Origin: Dipteris shenzhenensis
Lineage: Eukaryota; Polypodiophyta; Polypodiopsida; Gleicheniales
NCBI GenBank assembly: GCA_047967505.1
Contig: CM106538.1
Length of the DNA: 64,000 bases
Strand: one strand, 5' to 3'
Part shown: positions 34,201 to 48,100 of the stretch, piece by piece
Layout of the letters: each line of letters begins with the position of its first letter
Numbering within the stretch: position 1 is the first letter of the stretch
Notes under the pieces: model-generated
The model's input: only the letters and a program-made list of their open reading frames with translations
Told to the model about the DNA's origin: nothing
Databases searched by the model: none
Made by a program: the position numbers and the translations under genes

Positions 34201-37188
34201 CACACATGCCACCATTGTAAAGCCTATTTGGCTATCTCACGGCATCGTGCACATCATTTTTTTTTCAGCCTTGTAAAGCCTCTTGGCTATTCCCGGCATC
34301 ATTGCCACAAGCCTTGTAACACAGGTCAGATCTTATTTACTGCAGTTCTATCTTCACCGACGGTACAGAGATTTCACTTGGCATCTTCAGTGTATTTGCA
34401 GTTGATTCATACAGAGTTTTCCAGGACACTTTTTGAGTACATTGTTTGCACCATGTCGACTAGCAATCTCAATTTGGAGGCATCTGCTAAGTTAGACAAC
34501 TCCAATTACGGTACATGGAAATACCGAATGGAGACCATTCTTGTGCTTCAGGACAAATGGGAGTATGTTGATGGATCCATACCTAGACCATTGGCCGATC
34601 CAGCCACCAGTAGCTCTACTCCATCTGTTGTCACAGCACCAGCAACGGGATCTACATCGGGATCTACATCTACACAAACAGTTTCCGCATCAGTAGCAGA
34701 TCCTGCCATTGCCCGAGCTCAAGCAGAATGGGATAAGAAAGACAAGTATGCCTATCACCTGATCAAGCAGAATGTGCAAGATGTCATGCTAGGACAGCTC
34801 AACACAGTCAAGACATCAAAAGAAGCATGGGATATGTTCGCAGCTCTCTACGAGTCCAAGAACACATCCAGGATTCTCACCTTGAGAAACCAGATCAACC
34901 AGAGTTTCCGCAATAGCAATGAAACTGGTCATGCTTATGTACTCCGCATCAAAGACTACAACAATCAACTTGCAGCAGCAGGAGAGACTATGAATCCCGC
35001 AGAAATGGTTCAAGTAATCCTGAATGGACTAGGGGAAGGATATGAGAATCTGGTCCAGAGTATTGCCATCCAACGGCAAATTCCAACACTGGAGGAACTT
35101 CAGTCAGTTCTACTTGGTGAAGAACTCAGGACTCAGGCCATTCAAGCACGTAAAGGTCATTCTAATGATCAGGCATTCACCGCTTCAGACAGAAGCAGAG
35201 GCAAAGGCAGAAACAGAGGTAGATCATATCAGAATATAGGGATATGCATTTTTCCTTGGTCAAGGTGCTATATCATGGTTGTCAAACAAACAGCCAACTG
35301 TTTCTTTGTCTTCGACTGAAGCAGAATATAGAGCACTCACTACAGGTGCATGTGAGGCTATATGGCTCAGAAGACTATTGTCAGAAACAGATTACTTTGA
35401 TGAGTCAAAGCCAACAACAATATACTGTGATAATCAATCGGCTCAAGCATTGGCCAAAAATCCAGTATATCACTCCAGAACAAAGCATATTGATGTCAGA
35501 GAGCACTTCATCAGAGAAAGAGTGTTACTTGGTGACATCACACTGCAGCATTGTGATAGCAAAGAAAATGTTGCAGACATCTTTACCAAACCACTCGGTA
35601 AAGAGCTATTCGAGAAACACCGACTAGCTCTTGGTTTGATGCAGAGGAAGGACATTCCCATTAAAGGGGTGTGATGGAATGTAATGCTCAGTCCTTCTTC
35701 GATTCCCCAGAATCATCATCTTGAGGGAAGGTGTTGAGAGTTCACGCTCAACATCATGTGATCATGTGTGCATAGCACCATCACGTGATCATATGTGCAT
35801 AGCACTAACCTTATAGAGTGCTATAAAGGAAAGGGTTAGATCCCCTAACCCTAACCCTAAAAGGGTTTGTATATATTCTATTTTTTCAACTAATTCTAGT
35901 GTACAGTTAGTCATTTGTGGTGTGCTCTCTAGCTGTGCCCTCTCTCCTCATCTCCACTCTTCTCCTCTCCCCTCTTCATATTTTGTCAGATGCCGACGAT
36001 GATGCTGAGAGGGATATATATATAGTCGGGATATGACTATGTTGTACTTAGGACTTAGTACTGCCATTTTGCATTTTTTTGCATTCTGCATTGGTATGGA
36101 TGCTCGTTTAGTAGCTCCACTACCACAACTCATTGTATCAGGTTTTTCAATCTCATAGACCCATCGGTCTTCCGAAGACTTTCATAAATTTTCTTTGTCT
36201 CTCACGGGGCGAGCACACCCACAAGCAAGGCCCTCTCTCCCTACAATGTGACATTAGGAGATGTTGACCTCCAACAGTTGCAACAGGCTTAGATAGAATG
36301 CTATCTTGGCAAAACCTGTGTTTGTGTTCTCACGCAAACAAGAAATATGCTTAAACAGGAGCAGCAGTGCAATGCAGTGCATTTGTGCTCCACGCATCTA
36401 TGGGCTTCTTTTGGAAGAATCAAGAGAAAGACCTTTTCCTTTAGTTCTACGTCACTAGGTAGTAGGTCGTTGGTAAAAGAAGAAAGGCTTACGTGTCTTA
36501 AGAAGGAGAGACCACAGATAAAGAGCTCGATCCTCTGAAAGCTGTGATAGGTCGGACCTCAATCGAGTGTGCTCTGGTTGCTCCATGTCGCAAGTAGCCT
36601 CTGCAATCCTCTCTCCGCAATCCATACTGCCCACATATCAGCTAGCTCCTCCTCCTCCAACCCACTATGTCCTAGAGCTGCTGACTCAAATGCATAGAAG
36701 TATGTCAATGCTGCTATGTCTGGTCAGCCTCTATATCTTGTGGTTTGGTCCCCTTCTGCTACTCCCTTATCTGTCGTAGCAGGGTCTCTCTGTGTCGGCG
36801 CATCTCAAGCAGTCCGTAGATAAAGTCCAATGCATACCTAGTCATGCAAGTGGATCAGTCGCGACAGTGGGCTGAACCCACTCCCATCCTAATAGAGACA
36901 GTGGTATAGCTCCAAATCTCATATTAGGCTAGGTAAGCACAGAGAAAGTGCTCCTTTGTCTCAATCTCTCCTAATGTGCATAGCATGTAGATCCACTGCT
37001 CTCTGGGTATACGTGCTGCTCTCCCTATCTCAATCCTCAGTTGATGGGATGAAAACCGCATTTGCCCAATGATGATCCTCAGTGTGTGTGAGACTTCTCT
37101 ATTCTCTAGATACTGGGGTCTGATGATGAATCCCTCCTTCGAGACTCTCAAGAAATGGTCGTGGTAGAACTGTGTCTTGGTGAGGAGC

Positions 37189-37228
<40 letters not shown>

Positions 37229-38300
37229 TAAAGTCTTCGGAAGACCGATGGGTCTATGAGATTGTGAAAATCCTGATACAACAAGCTGTGGTAGTGGAGC
37301 TGCTAAACGAGCGTCCATACCAATGCAAAATGCAAAAATGCAAAATGACAGTACTAAGTCCTAAGTACAACAGTCATGTCGATGGTCGACTATATATCAA
37401 TCTCAGCATCGTCATCAATATCATCATCATCATCGGCAGCAACAAGATATCAGGATGGATGAGGCAGTGGAGGCATGAAGTCGGCAATAGAGTGTTGTCG
37501 GCAACTCAGAGGTACGGTCCTGGCACGTCTCTTGGTCGTAGCTCTACGTCTGACCAGGGCTACTATGACCCCCGTCGGTCGGGCTCCGACTCTAAACAAG
37601 GAGGGGATGTCCCCAAGTGCGATCAGTGTGTTGACCCTCTGTTTGAGTTGTCGGGTCACACGCTCCGCGGAGGTCACGGTCATGTCGAGGCCTCGTCTCG
37701 TGGGGATCCATGTGATCTAGCTGAAAGAACTTCGCGATAGAGCTCTGAGAGGGATCAGCCAAGGAAGAAGTCTGCTCCTATCTTCGTGCTCGGAGTAACC
37801 TCTCACGGTGTCTAAGTACCTCATGAATGAAACCTGCCAAACACTGTTGGTCTGGGTAGGAGAGGAAACAGGACAAAATCCCATAACTATCCCTGAAGAG
37901 GTAGTGGAAACGCCCTCGGATCTCATAGTACATAGGACACCTGAAGATGAAATGCTCCTCTGTCTCAACCTCTTGCATGTCACACAGTGTGCATATGCGC
38001 CTCTCCCTGGGTAGTCGCTCTGCTCTGCCACTCTCGATGTGAAGTCTGTGTGAAGAGACCCGCAACTGCCCAAGAGAGATCCTCAGCGAGTGGGGTAGGT
38101 GAATCTGTGTGTACCCTGGTGAGTCAATGAAACCCTCCGCTGTGATATGTAAGAAGTGATCTCTCTAGAAGCTAAGCTTCACTGGGAGTTCACTCGGTCC
38201 CAACCAGGTCCGAAATGTGTGTAGCTGTAGTAGATCATCACAGATAACCTAGTTGACCTCGTGTGATAAGAGGGGAGAAAACGGAGCATCCATGCTATAC

Positions 38301-38340
<40 letters not shown>

Positions 38341-38928
38341 AACGTCTGCGGGAGACCTCACGGGTCTATGGGACAAGGTACACACCAAAAAAATTGCAAA
38401 TACATTTGGGTATCCAGAGAGTTGAGGGAGTGCTCAAAGCAACTCAGCCCTAATTATTTAGATGCATAACTAGCTACTAATTCTATCTTAGAACAACGCC
38501 TAGAATAACATCAATTTAAGACTAAGAGTCCTTGGGTTTAGATTTGAAATCATGAATCAAGACTTGTCCATCATGATAGATTGCCCATTTCCAGCTTTGC
38601 GGGCATCCTTCACTTTAGCAAGTTCAACATTCCTTTGCTTGAGAGTCGGAGTGAGCTCCTCAGATATCCATACCCGTGTAGCTTTCAGCTTGTTTGTCTA
38701 TTGGAGAATCTTGGTTCTTCCTGCCCTCTGTGTGAAATAAACTTGTACCTGTGTTCCCTTCTGGTAGATACAACTGATGTCAGTTTCATCCCATATTTCA
38801 GCAAAAGTACTCAGCAAGCGCCTTAGCGCACCCTTTGCTCCAACCCTTTGCGGCTTGTATGAGTTTTTTTCCCCTTTTGGTGTTTTCCGCACTTTGTCCC
38901 ATAGGCCTGCCAGGCCTTCTGCGGACAT

Positions 38929-38975
<47 letters not shown>

Positions 38976-39568
38976 AGCTTTGTTTCGAGCACTTAAGCTC
39001 TTCAGCTTATATCTAGATGAATCCAAGAACATGCCCAAACTGATCCTCTAAAAACAAACGTAGTACAGTTTCAATCTCATGATAGTCACTCATAAGGTTG
39101 AAAACCATAAACTCCATCACGCATAGTAGGGACTAGCTACTATGACATCCCCTCAACGCCCAACAATGGGTGTAGACTATAATATAAACATATGCTCTCA
39201 TACATACAAATCCACACACCACACATACTTGATCATTCATTCATACAAAGTCTTCGTACTGAGTTTCTATTGTCACTCCAGAGGTGAAGGACAGACTCAA
39301 CCATGATGGAGGCTAGCACTAAAAGAGAAGGCTAATCAAAAAGTAGTCCAAAATCTCTTCATTCAAGCTACAATTTCTTGTGAAGACTAAACCATTTCAA
39401 TTTAGTCTCTCCTAGCCGACTATCTAAATATATATCTTTAAGCTCTTTAGCTTAGGATAGCACTCAACAAGGGCCCTAGCGCGTCCTTTGCTTAAGCCCA
39501 CTGCGGTTTGTATGAGTACCTTCTCTTGGCGTACTTTGTCCCATAGGCCTGTGAGGTCTCCTGAGGAC

Positions 39569-39623
<55 letters not shown>

Positions 39624-42600
39624 ATATATAACTTTTTCATGGATTCACCTTTGTCCTATAGATATTGTTGGGTCTCCAATGTGGTCCTTAATTTCGGAAC
39701 TTTTTTGGTGTGTGTCTTGTCCCATAGACCCGTGAGGTATCCCGTGGATGTTAATCTCTCTCTCTCTCTCTCTCTCTCCCCCTTCCCCCCGGTGTTGATG
39801 GGCACCTAATAGCTTTAGCACCTCGGAGCCATTCAATAATTCAATACCCAACACTGTGAAAGCCAAAAGACCTAGATCTCTCTCAGGTCAAACTTTGATA
39901 TCTACTTTCCCTCTTGAAGTGTCTTGTGTTGCCCGGTTACGTGGTTGTTCCAGACATTTTGATGGTGTTCATGATGATTAGCAATCTAGATCAGCATATG
40001 ACATATTATAAACTGAGTGTAAAGAATCATTCACTGAATAGATGATAGGGGGAGGCAACACAACTGCTGAAGGTGTACTGGAAATAATTCCAAACTCGAG
40101 GTAGTGTGGAAATCATCACCACTAAAGTCTATTAGATGCCATCAAGGAGGTCTTGTGTGAGGTCCGTTACATAGGCTTGTGGATTGCCCCTAGCATTAAT
40201 GAGATTTTCCTATTGGTCACCTAGGAACCTTCCAAGGGAGACTACGAATTGAGCTAATCTGAGGATCAACCTTAAGAGGGAGGTCAAGAACTTCAAACGT
40301 TGACAGAGGTAATGCTAGGCTGAGGATTGTCAAAAGAGAAGAAGAGTGACCCCAACTCCACTCAGAGGGTTGATTTCTTTTTGTCCATTAATTAGTTCCA
40401 AAAGTTCTCAAAATAGACTAGAGCCAAGATACAAATCCTGAAATGATATCCCAATTTGTAGTTTTTGCTTGCCCATGTCCGTCATTCATTGTGAGCCTCT
40501 CTAGGTGTGACACATGTTCATACATGGAGGGCTTCTACTTTAGATCCACCCAGCCACGGATTCCTCGTTTTTGTTCTCGTACCTTATTGTCATCATGCCT
40601 ATGGTCTCTTTCTACCATCCTTCTCTTCGAACCTTGTGGAATGCTCCTTGAAACTAGTGCTTGCGTTCCATGTGTCAATAATTGACCTTAGTAATCTTAT
40701 GCTACTTTTAGGTCTTTACATTGCAGTCCATACTATTGCCTAGGCCTAGGATTATCCCTAGACCCCAAATTTTAATACAATGACATTGTACCTTTAAATG
40801 GTCAAGTTCATTAATGTTCTCTTCATGCAAACACCTCATGGTTTCTCCCCTATACCATAGTCCCATATTATAGTTTACATATTTTCAAATTAGGAAATTT
40901 ATCAAACCACGGAACAAAGCTAGTTTGATCCACAATTTCACTAGACCTTCCCAACGTATCATAATAAATCTGAGCATATTTGATAGTTTCTTCAAAGGTT
41001 TTGGGAGAACTTCTTCTCATCTCAATGCCTTTTAATTTAAGGATTGCTTCTCTATAATAAGATATATTGAACTAAGGCCCTATCAAGCTCATTTTTAGCT
41101 AAAAATTCTTTTAGGATGCTTGTTTGAATTTTATTGATCTCTCTAAAGCTCATCTACCATTTATATGCTTTATTACCTAAAGAAAGGCTAGCTTCCACAA
41201 ATTGATTTTCAAGAGGTGTATTTCTAAGTCTATGAAAAACTTGCCATTTTTATAAGAACATATTCATAACGTCGTTCTTTCTTACTTTTTCGTTACTTAT
41301 ATAAATTAGTGGTCTCAAGTCTTTAATACATTTAAGGTTTTCATAAGTTGAGTGGCATTGCAAATTAACATGGAAAAGTTGTTAATATAACTATAGGAGT
41401 TACATATTGAGTATTCGATACCTTCGAAATTGTTTCAGCTAACTCATTGATTGACTCTAGATGAGTTTCTATATTAAGAGTACGGTTTTCTAGTTTTGTA
41501 AATTCCGAATAAGGAATCGCTAATCACCATAATCCATTTCTACCAAATCCAGAGATCCCTCATGGATATCTTCTCCAAGGATCGCTTTTCCTTTCCTCGC
41601 TCTATCCTAAGTTTCCATAGTTAGTCTTTTTTGCTCCCAACTCGTCATGGAATGATTTTTTCAAGAAACCAAAAAAGCAAAAGCTTTATCTAGAAAGGAA
41701 AATGCAGTATCTACTTTCTTGTTATTTGTTTGTTTGAGGTCTTAGAACTTAAATTTTGGACTCAAACCAATCTCTTTTGATACACAAATCTTGCCGCTCG
41801 AGTGGTCGATTGTTGCTTTAGGACATAGGAGGTTTGTAATTACTTTTGCAGAGGAGAGAAACAGGGGTGAAAAAGGCATTATGAGGTTGCTTTTTTGCTA
41901 AGGTCTAATGACCTTGTGGTTTTTTTTCTTCATTAGTCTTTCTCTGTGTAGGTTGATAGCAATGCAAAAACTCTGATTTTCACCCTCTGATGTTTGATGC
42001 TTCTCGAGCTTCTTTGGCGATCGTGAACATCTGAGAGATGCATGGGGAAAGATGATTGTTGTACTTTACGACCCAAGCAATATGTATGCTTGTTGTACTT
42101 TCATGGCTTCGATCACCAATTCTTACTTTATAGAACACCAAACACCTATGACGAGAAATGGAGCTTAGCTGGTCTACAACGTCCATAAACCAAAATGCTC
42201 CAAAGAGTTGTAATTCTCATGCAGTATTGTACTCAATCACCTTAGAAGAGGCTGTGCATATCAAAAAAGGCTTAGCAAAGGTTCAAGCAAAGGCTAAGAA
42301 GAGTGCTTTGTGGGAGCGCATTAGCTCTGGCCTGCAAATCTTTCCAAAAAAAAAGTAGATTACAGCAGCGGCACCTTGCTTTCAGTGTGGAAGGAGCTGA
42401 ACGAGCAAACTATGCAAACAGGCTGTGTTGTTTGAACGAAGAAGGTGAACAAGCTGCGCTGTGCCAGGCATTCCCTTGTCTATGTTCCATACCTTCTTGT
42501 CTTCGTCTAAGTGGTCTCTTTCTACCATCCTCCTCTTGGACCTTGTGGAATCCAACCCTAAACCCAATGCTTGCCACTTGGGACCTCTTTGAGTGCCATG

Positions 42601-45140
42601 TGTACATAATTGACCTTAGTAACCCTATGCCCCTTTTAGTCCCTACATTGCACTCCATACTATTGCCTAGGCCTAGGTTCCCCTTAGACCCCAACCATTT
42701 CAATACAATGACATTGTACCATTAAAACAGTCAAGTCCATTAACATCCCCATCCATGGTCTCAGTATTATAGTTGACATAAACTAGAGGTTAACAAACTG
42801 AGAGAAATTAATAATCTGATTTTAGAAACATCATTTGGACATACATACTTACTTAGTGCTATGGACTGCTCAATGTTTTTTAAATTAAAAAGGTTTGATT
42901 GCTCAATGTTACACACAAGCGAAGTTAGGCAAATTACCTTAAGGCTCGGTACAAATTGGAAATAACAAAGAAAACTAAACTGTTAGACCTACACCTAGAC
43001 CTTGCAAAATCCGACTGATGCACACTTAAAGCTGCCTTGAAATTAGACATCCTTTTGCGGACTGCATTTCTGGAAAGCAAAACCAAAGACATACCTTTAG
43101 AGATAGGATCATGCAATCGGTCAGCCAGAGCTCGATGCTCAGCATATTCATACACAAGAAACAATTCGTCTTCATACGATGCATAGCCAAGCAGCTCGTT
43201 CTGCATGGATTCCAAAAAAGCAAGTGATGGAAAGGGCACACCCACTTAATCACCTCTTCATTTAATGCACAACTCCAGCTTTAACAATCTCTTTATCATG
43301 ATAAGACTTCAGTCGGATCAAAATAGCATATGTGAGAAACCTCACCAGATTTGTATGGTGAAACTTGCATAGAATCTTCATCTCAGTAAGAAATTCTTTG
43401 GTTATTGTTGCCTTCATCCTTTTAATGGCAACTTCCTGTTTTAAAGGGCACATCTATCAATCTGTGTGTGTGTGTGTGTGTGTAGTAATATAAAGCAACA
43501 AAAAATTCCACCCAAAAAAAAATGTGTATGTGTGTGGCAGTAATGTAATTGCATGTCTCCCCTTTGGGGACTCCTTTTTGTGATATAAATTTCACCCAAA
43601 AAAAAAAGTGGTGACCTTGCATGGTGAGCCGTATTTTGAAATTTTAAGATCATTGCAACAGTTTGCACATACTCCCTTCAAAGTAGTCAAGGGGAAGGGA
43701 TACTTGGTTTTGTATGAGACTTTGTGGCGCCATAGGCTGTGTTTGATCTCCATTAACACTATAACACACAGACATGCACATGGTCACGTGTGCGCATACA
43801 TACACACAGACGACACTCAACTCTGCCTCGTAAAGGAAGATAATTGAGCCACTTTAATGCTTTTATGAGCAAAATTGACCATCCTTGCTGATTTTTTGTG
43901 CTGCACATGGTCACGTGTGCGCATACATACACACAGACGACACTCAACTCTGCCTCGTAAAGGAAGATAATTGAGCCACTTTAATGCTTTTATGAGCAAA
44001 ATTGACCATCCTTGCTGATTTTTGTGCTGTGCATGAGTTCAAGTTGTGTATGCTCTTATTCCTTTTTTGTAACTCCTGCGTGTAATGAAACTGCCACGCA
44101 GGCATCAGAATACTGTTGCCAGTCCCCATTTTTTAGGTTCATATTTCTGTTTTCAATATCAGAACACAATATACATTATTCTGAAGCTCTTTTCATTGTA
44201 CCACTGCAGGACTTTCTGGCTATCAACTTCAACTGAAACAGGAAGATGGAAAACAAAAAGTACAATACTTGGGTTACCAACTCTTCCTTTAAGTCCAGCA
44301 GATGATACTTTTTTCATTGTACCACTGCAGGTCCACTTCAACTGAAACAGGAAGGTGGAAAACAAAAAGAACAATACTTGGGTTACCAACTCTTCCTTTA
44401 AGTCCAGCAGATGATACTTTTTTCAGTAAGTATCAAAGTGCGGAAGTCACAAAATGTGACTCATTTGAAGGCCCAGGGAAAGATGAGTCCATATGCTTAA
44501 AATTTGCAATCAGCAGCTTTTAAAAACAGCTTAGAGGAGTCATTCACAGAAAAATATCTGGTTCTCCCAGGCTTAGCATAATTTTGCACAAGTGACGAGC
44601 ACAGATGGTCAGGGAACAGAGTCAACCAACCCCTGTGAATGACACAAGCACAAAGGTGTAGGGTGCCTACTTGGTGCTCCTCTGCGTTCGCTGGCATCCT
44701 AGGCCTTGCATCTGTCAGCGTCTTGACATTACTCATGGTCTGAGTCAGTCCTTCCAGGCTGGAATCTGTGAGTATGTTGCTGCCTTGTATGCATTTGTAT
44801 TGTTGCAGCATGGGCTCCCATTGAAATACAGGAGGTCGACAGCATCAATGTGCTGTCTTGCTTGTTTTTATGAAGTTGGGCATCGCAATCTGTCTATGTA
44901 CACCTGACTTGCACCTGTCTCAAGCAAGTTAGCTCTGAATCTGTTGCTGTGCCTGTCGTTGGCACTGTTTGGTATTGGCGTGCTGCTGTAATGCGGGATG
45001 AAGGGTTAGAGGGAAGAGCAAAGGTGCTACGAGTGGAGTTTTGATACTGATGTAGAAAAGGGGTAGGGGCAGATTTAGAAAGAGGGGTGGAATAAGTGGA
45101 ATGGAGAGAGGAAGGAGAGAACCAAAGGAATAGGATAGGG

Positions 45141-45179
<39 letters not shown>

Positions 45180-48100
45180 GTTAACGTCTGCAGAAGCCCT
45201 CACGGGACTATGAGACAAAGCACACACAAAAGGATTAACACCAACATCAGTTAGAGATTGAGAGTCTCTTGGAAGTGCCTATAGCACTCCTAAAGTTATA
45301 ATAGATTAGCGATGATATACTACAAGAGATAATTGGCCTGCAATACATCTGTTTAAGACTGTGAGTCCTTCGGTTTGGATTTGAAGTCTTTGATAAGTGC
45401 TTTTCCATCTTTATAGACACCCCATTTTCCTTCTTTGCAAGCATCCTTCATTTTGTTCAATTCTATGGCTTTCATCTTGAGCTGAGTCAGAGTAATCTCC
45501 TCCGAGATCCATATCTTGGTACCTCTCAGCTTATTTGTTTGCGCGAGAAGCTTGCTTCTTGCCCTCCTATTGTTTAGAACCACTTTGACTTGTGTCCCAA
45601 TGTGGATAGCACAAGCTATGTCCTTTTAAGTCCCACTCAATCTAAGGGGTTGCTGCTATGATATTATCCATTTGTGTTCAGGCTCCCTTCATGCCAATCT
45701 TCAGCTAGTCCTCCAATGCATAGAGTTATTTAAATTAACTCATCATTTTTGAAAAAGATGGTAGTCTTCCAAATTCACAGAGAACATGATGTACCCAATT
45801 CTCTCCTTATTTGTTCAATGGAATTGAACGACTTCTACACCAACAAGAATGCAAGGTTTATGTCTGTGAACTCACTTTTGTTGGTGATTGTATTTCTTAT
45901 GCATCTGAAAAGAGTAATTTCTTCTTGATGTTAAAAAGAATACATCTTCTTTCAATGATTTAACAGTTGAATTTAATGATGTTTTTCCATCTGATTTGCC
46001 TAATATTTTGTCCCATTAGAGAAATGTAGATCATAAGATAGATCTAGTTTATGGATCTATCCTTGTTTGTAAACCACCATATAGACTTAGCCAAACGGAA
46101 GAATGTGAGGTCCAAAGACAATTAACTGAATATCTCAGAAAGGGCTAAATTCAACCAAGTAACTCACCTTGGTCTTCACTAGTTTTATTGGTAAAGAAAA
46201 AGTATGGTATTATACAATTATGCACAGATTACTGGGCTTTACATAAAATCATAATAAAAATTAAGTATCCTATGCCTTACATTGATGAGCTCTTTGATCA
46301 AATGCAAGGGGCAAAATATTTTATCAAAATTGACTTAAGATCTGGATACCACCAGCTGTGAATTAGAGAAGAGGATGTTCCTAAGGCAGCATTTCGTACC
46401 AAGTACAGGCATTATCAATTTAGAGTAATGCCACTTGGTTTAACAAATGCTCTAGCAATTTTTATGACACTTATAAACAATGTCTTGAGGCCATATTTAG
46501 GAAAATTTGATGTAGTATATTGAGATGAAATCCTTATCTATAGTAAAACAAGAAAAAAGCATATAGAACATTTGAGGAAAGTGTTTCAATTGGTTAGAGA
46601 TAACTCTCTTTTTGCTAAAGAATCCCAGTGTGAATACTTTGCAAAAGAAGTCAACTGCTTGGGTCATATCCCAAGATGGGATTCGTATGGATCTTGAGAA
46701 AGTAAGGAACATATTGGAATGGCCACATCCAACAAACCTCAAAGAATTATGGGTTTGTCTAGATTTTATAGGAGATTCATCCAAGACTAGATTGTGCCCA
46801 ATGGAATTACTTCAAATATGAGAATGAATTGTATGCTATAGCTTATGCTTTGAAGAATGGAGGCACTATTTGTATGGTGCCAAATTTGGGATCGTTTTTT
46901 TTATCAAGAAAGCATTACATGGATTTGCAATCAACCAGAGCTTAAAGGAAGAAAAGCTAGGTGGTCTGAAATAATGCTATAGTTTGATATCCGATTGACA
47001 TAAATTCAAAAGACATGCGTTTCTTACATCCCCTCCTTTTTAGTATTTTCTTTGGTTGTGCAGCGTGCTTTGCTGCTTGTAGTATCTTTGTTGTTTGAAC
47101 TCCAATTATTCTTCTACTTTATTGATTAGAAACAAGGGGATGAGGGAGACAGTACAAGTTTTAGTTGAGAACTTCCATATTTTCATCCAGGACATTTATG
47201 TCTTTCAAGTTCTAAGGCAATGTTTTTCAGTGGTCACTATGCAGGAAGCATCCCAAACATGGCTTGTTGTCAACACAGGTGTAATTAGGCAAAGCTTCAC
47301 AAAGATGTCTATTTGCCAACCTTCAGCATTAAATGATAGTTTGACACACAACCTGCCAGACAGAAAAGCTCTAAGCAAGACCAGCTGAACAATGGATGAT
47401 ATCTCATTTAATCAGCAAGTTAATGTTGGTACTCAAAGAGCATGATTTAAAAAAGTGCTTAGACGTGGTTCAGAATTACCTGATCTTTCAACTCTCCATA
47501 GTAAACAGTGCCAAATGCTCCTTGCCCAAGCATATTCGACTCTTTAAAATGATCTGTTGCAGCAAGCACATCTTCATACGTGTATACTGCTGGCTTTTCG
47601 GCATCAATGACACCAGTCATCATCTCTGGTACAAAGGATAGTTTAGAACTGAGAGTAAATAAATAAATATCCCAACCTTCATTTTCCTAAATTGAAACAA
47701 TATTACCTGACATAGATCCTCCTAAGAAAATGTAAAAAACATTACCTTTCAACTTGGGAAAGCCATGGTTTCCTGCAATTCTTTTCTGTGAAGGATATCT
47801 AATTTCAAATCCCCTATCCTTCAAAGCCAGATATATCTTGTTTCTATAGGTTTGCCACTATAAGGAATTCACCTACCAAGTGGGAGACCAGCCAGGGTTT
47901 CTTACAGCTGTTTCCTAATTTTCGTAGATCCTACAATCGCTCAAAGCTCTCCATTCAAATAGGTTCTCATACAGACGTACATCGGCTCTTGAGTTCCATC
48001 CACGTAACATAAACACACTTCCTATAAATATTCAACACAAACAAGAGTAGACAAGCAATACCAATCCTCTACCACTTAAAGTGTGTCCATGTGGGGTTTT

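Larger units (their letters stand above)
31756..35993 (+). mobile_element. Young, non-autonomous Ty1/copia element with identical LTRs
   Basis: The two 257-bp LTRs (31761-32017, 35732-35988) are identical base for base by eye, start TG and end CA, and are flanked by a perfect 5-bp duplication GATGC (31756-31760, 35989-35993). Primer site TGGTATCAGAGCTC follows the 5' LTR and the polypurine tract TTGAGGGAAGG precedes the 3' LTR. The interior holds a 2.4-kb leader, gag, and only the end of pol (RNase H). Protease, integrase and most of RT are absent, so it must have moved with enzymes supplied by another copy. It sits inside the LINE 3' UTR within intron 6. Confidence 0.93.
27840..36205 (+). 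mobile_element. LINE in intron 6, internally deleted and carrying a nested copia element
   Basis: Plus-strand order: C-rich leader (27860-28540), ORF1 (28530-30483), then directly the last part of ORF2 (30555-31705), then a 3' UTR. The 3' UTR is split at 31760 by the copia element and resumes at 35989 (GATGC repeated on both sides). It ends in the family hairpin at 36157-36170. Endonuclease and most of RT are missing. Without the copia insertion the element is about 4.1 kb. It lies antisense to the receptor gene. Confidence 0.8.

Noticed and set aside
34228-34452. N-terminal extension of copia gag from ATG 34228
   Set aside because: The frame is open but the 75 extra residues have no gag similarity; the capsid homology starts right after ATG 34453.
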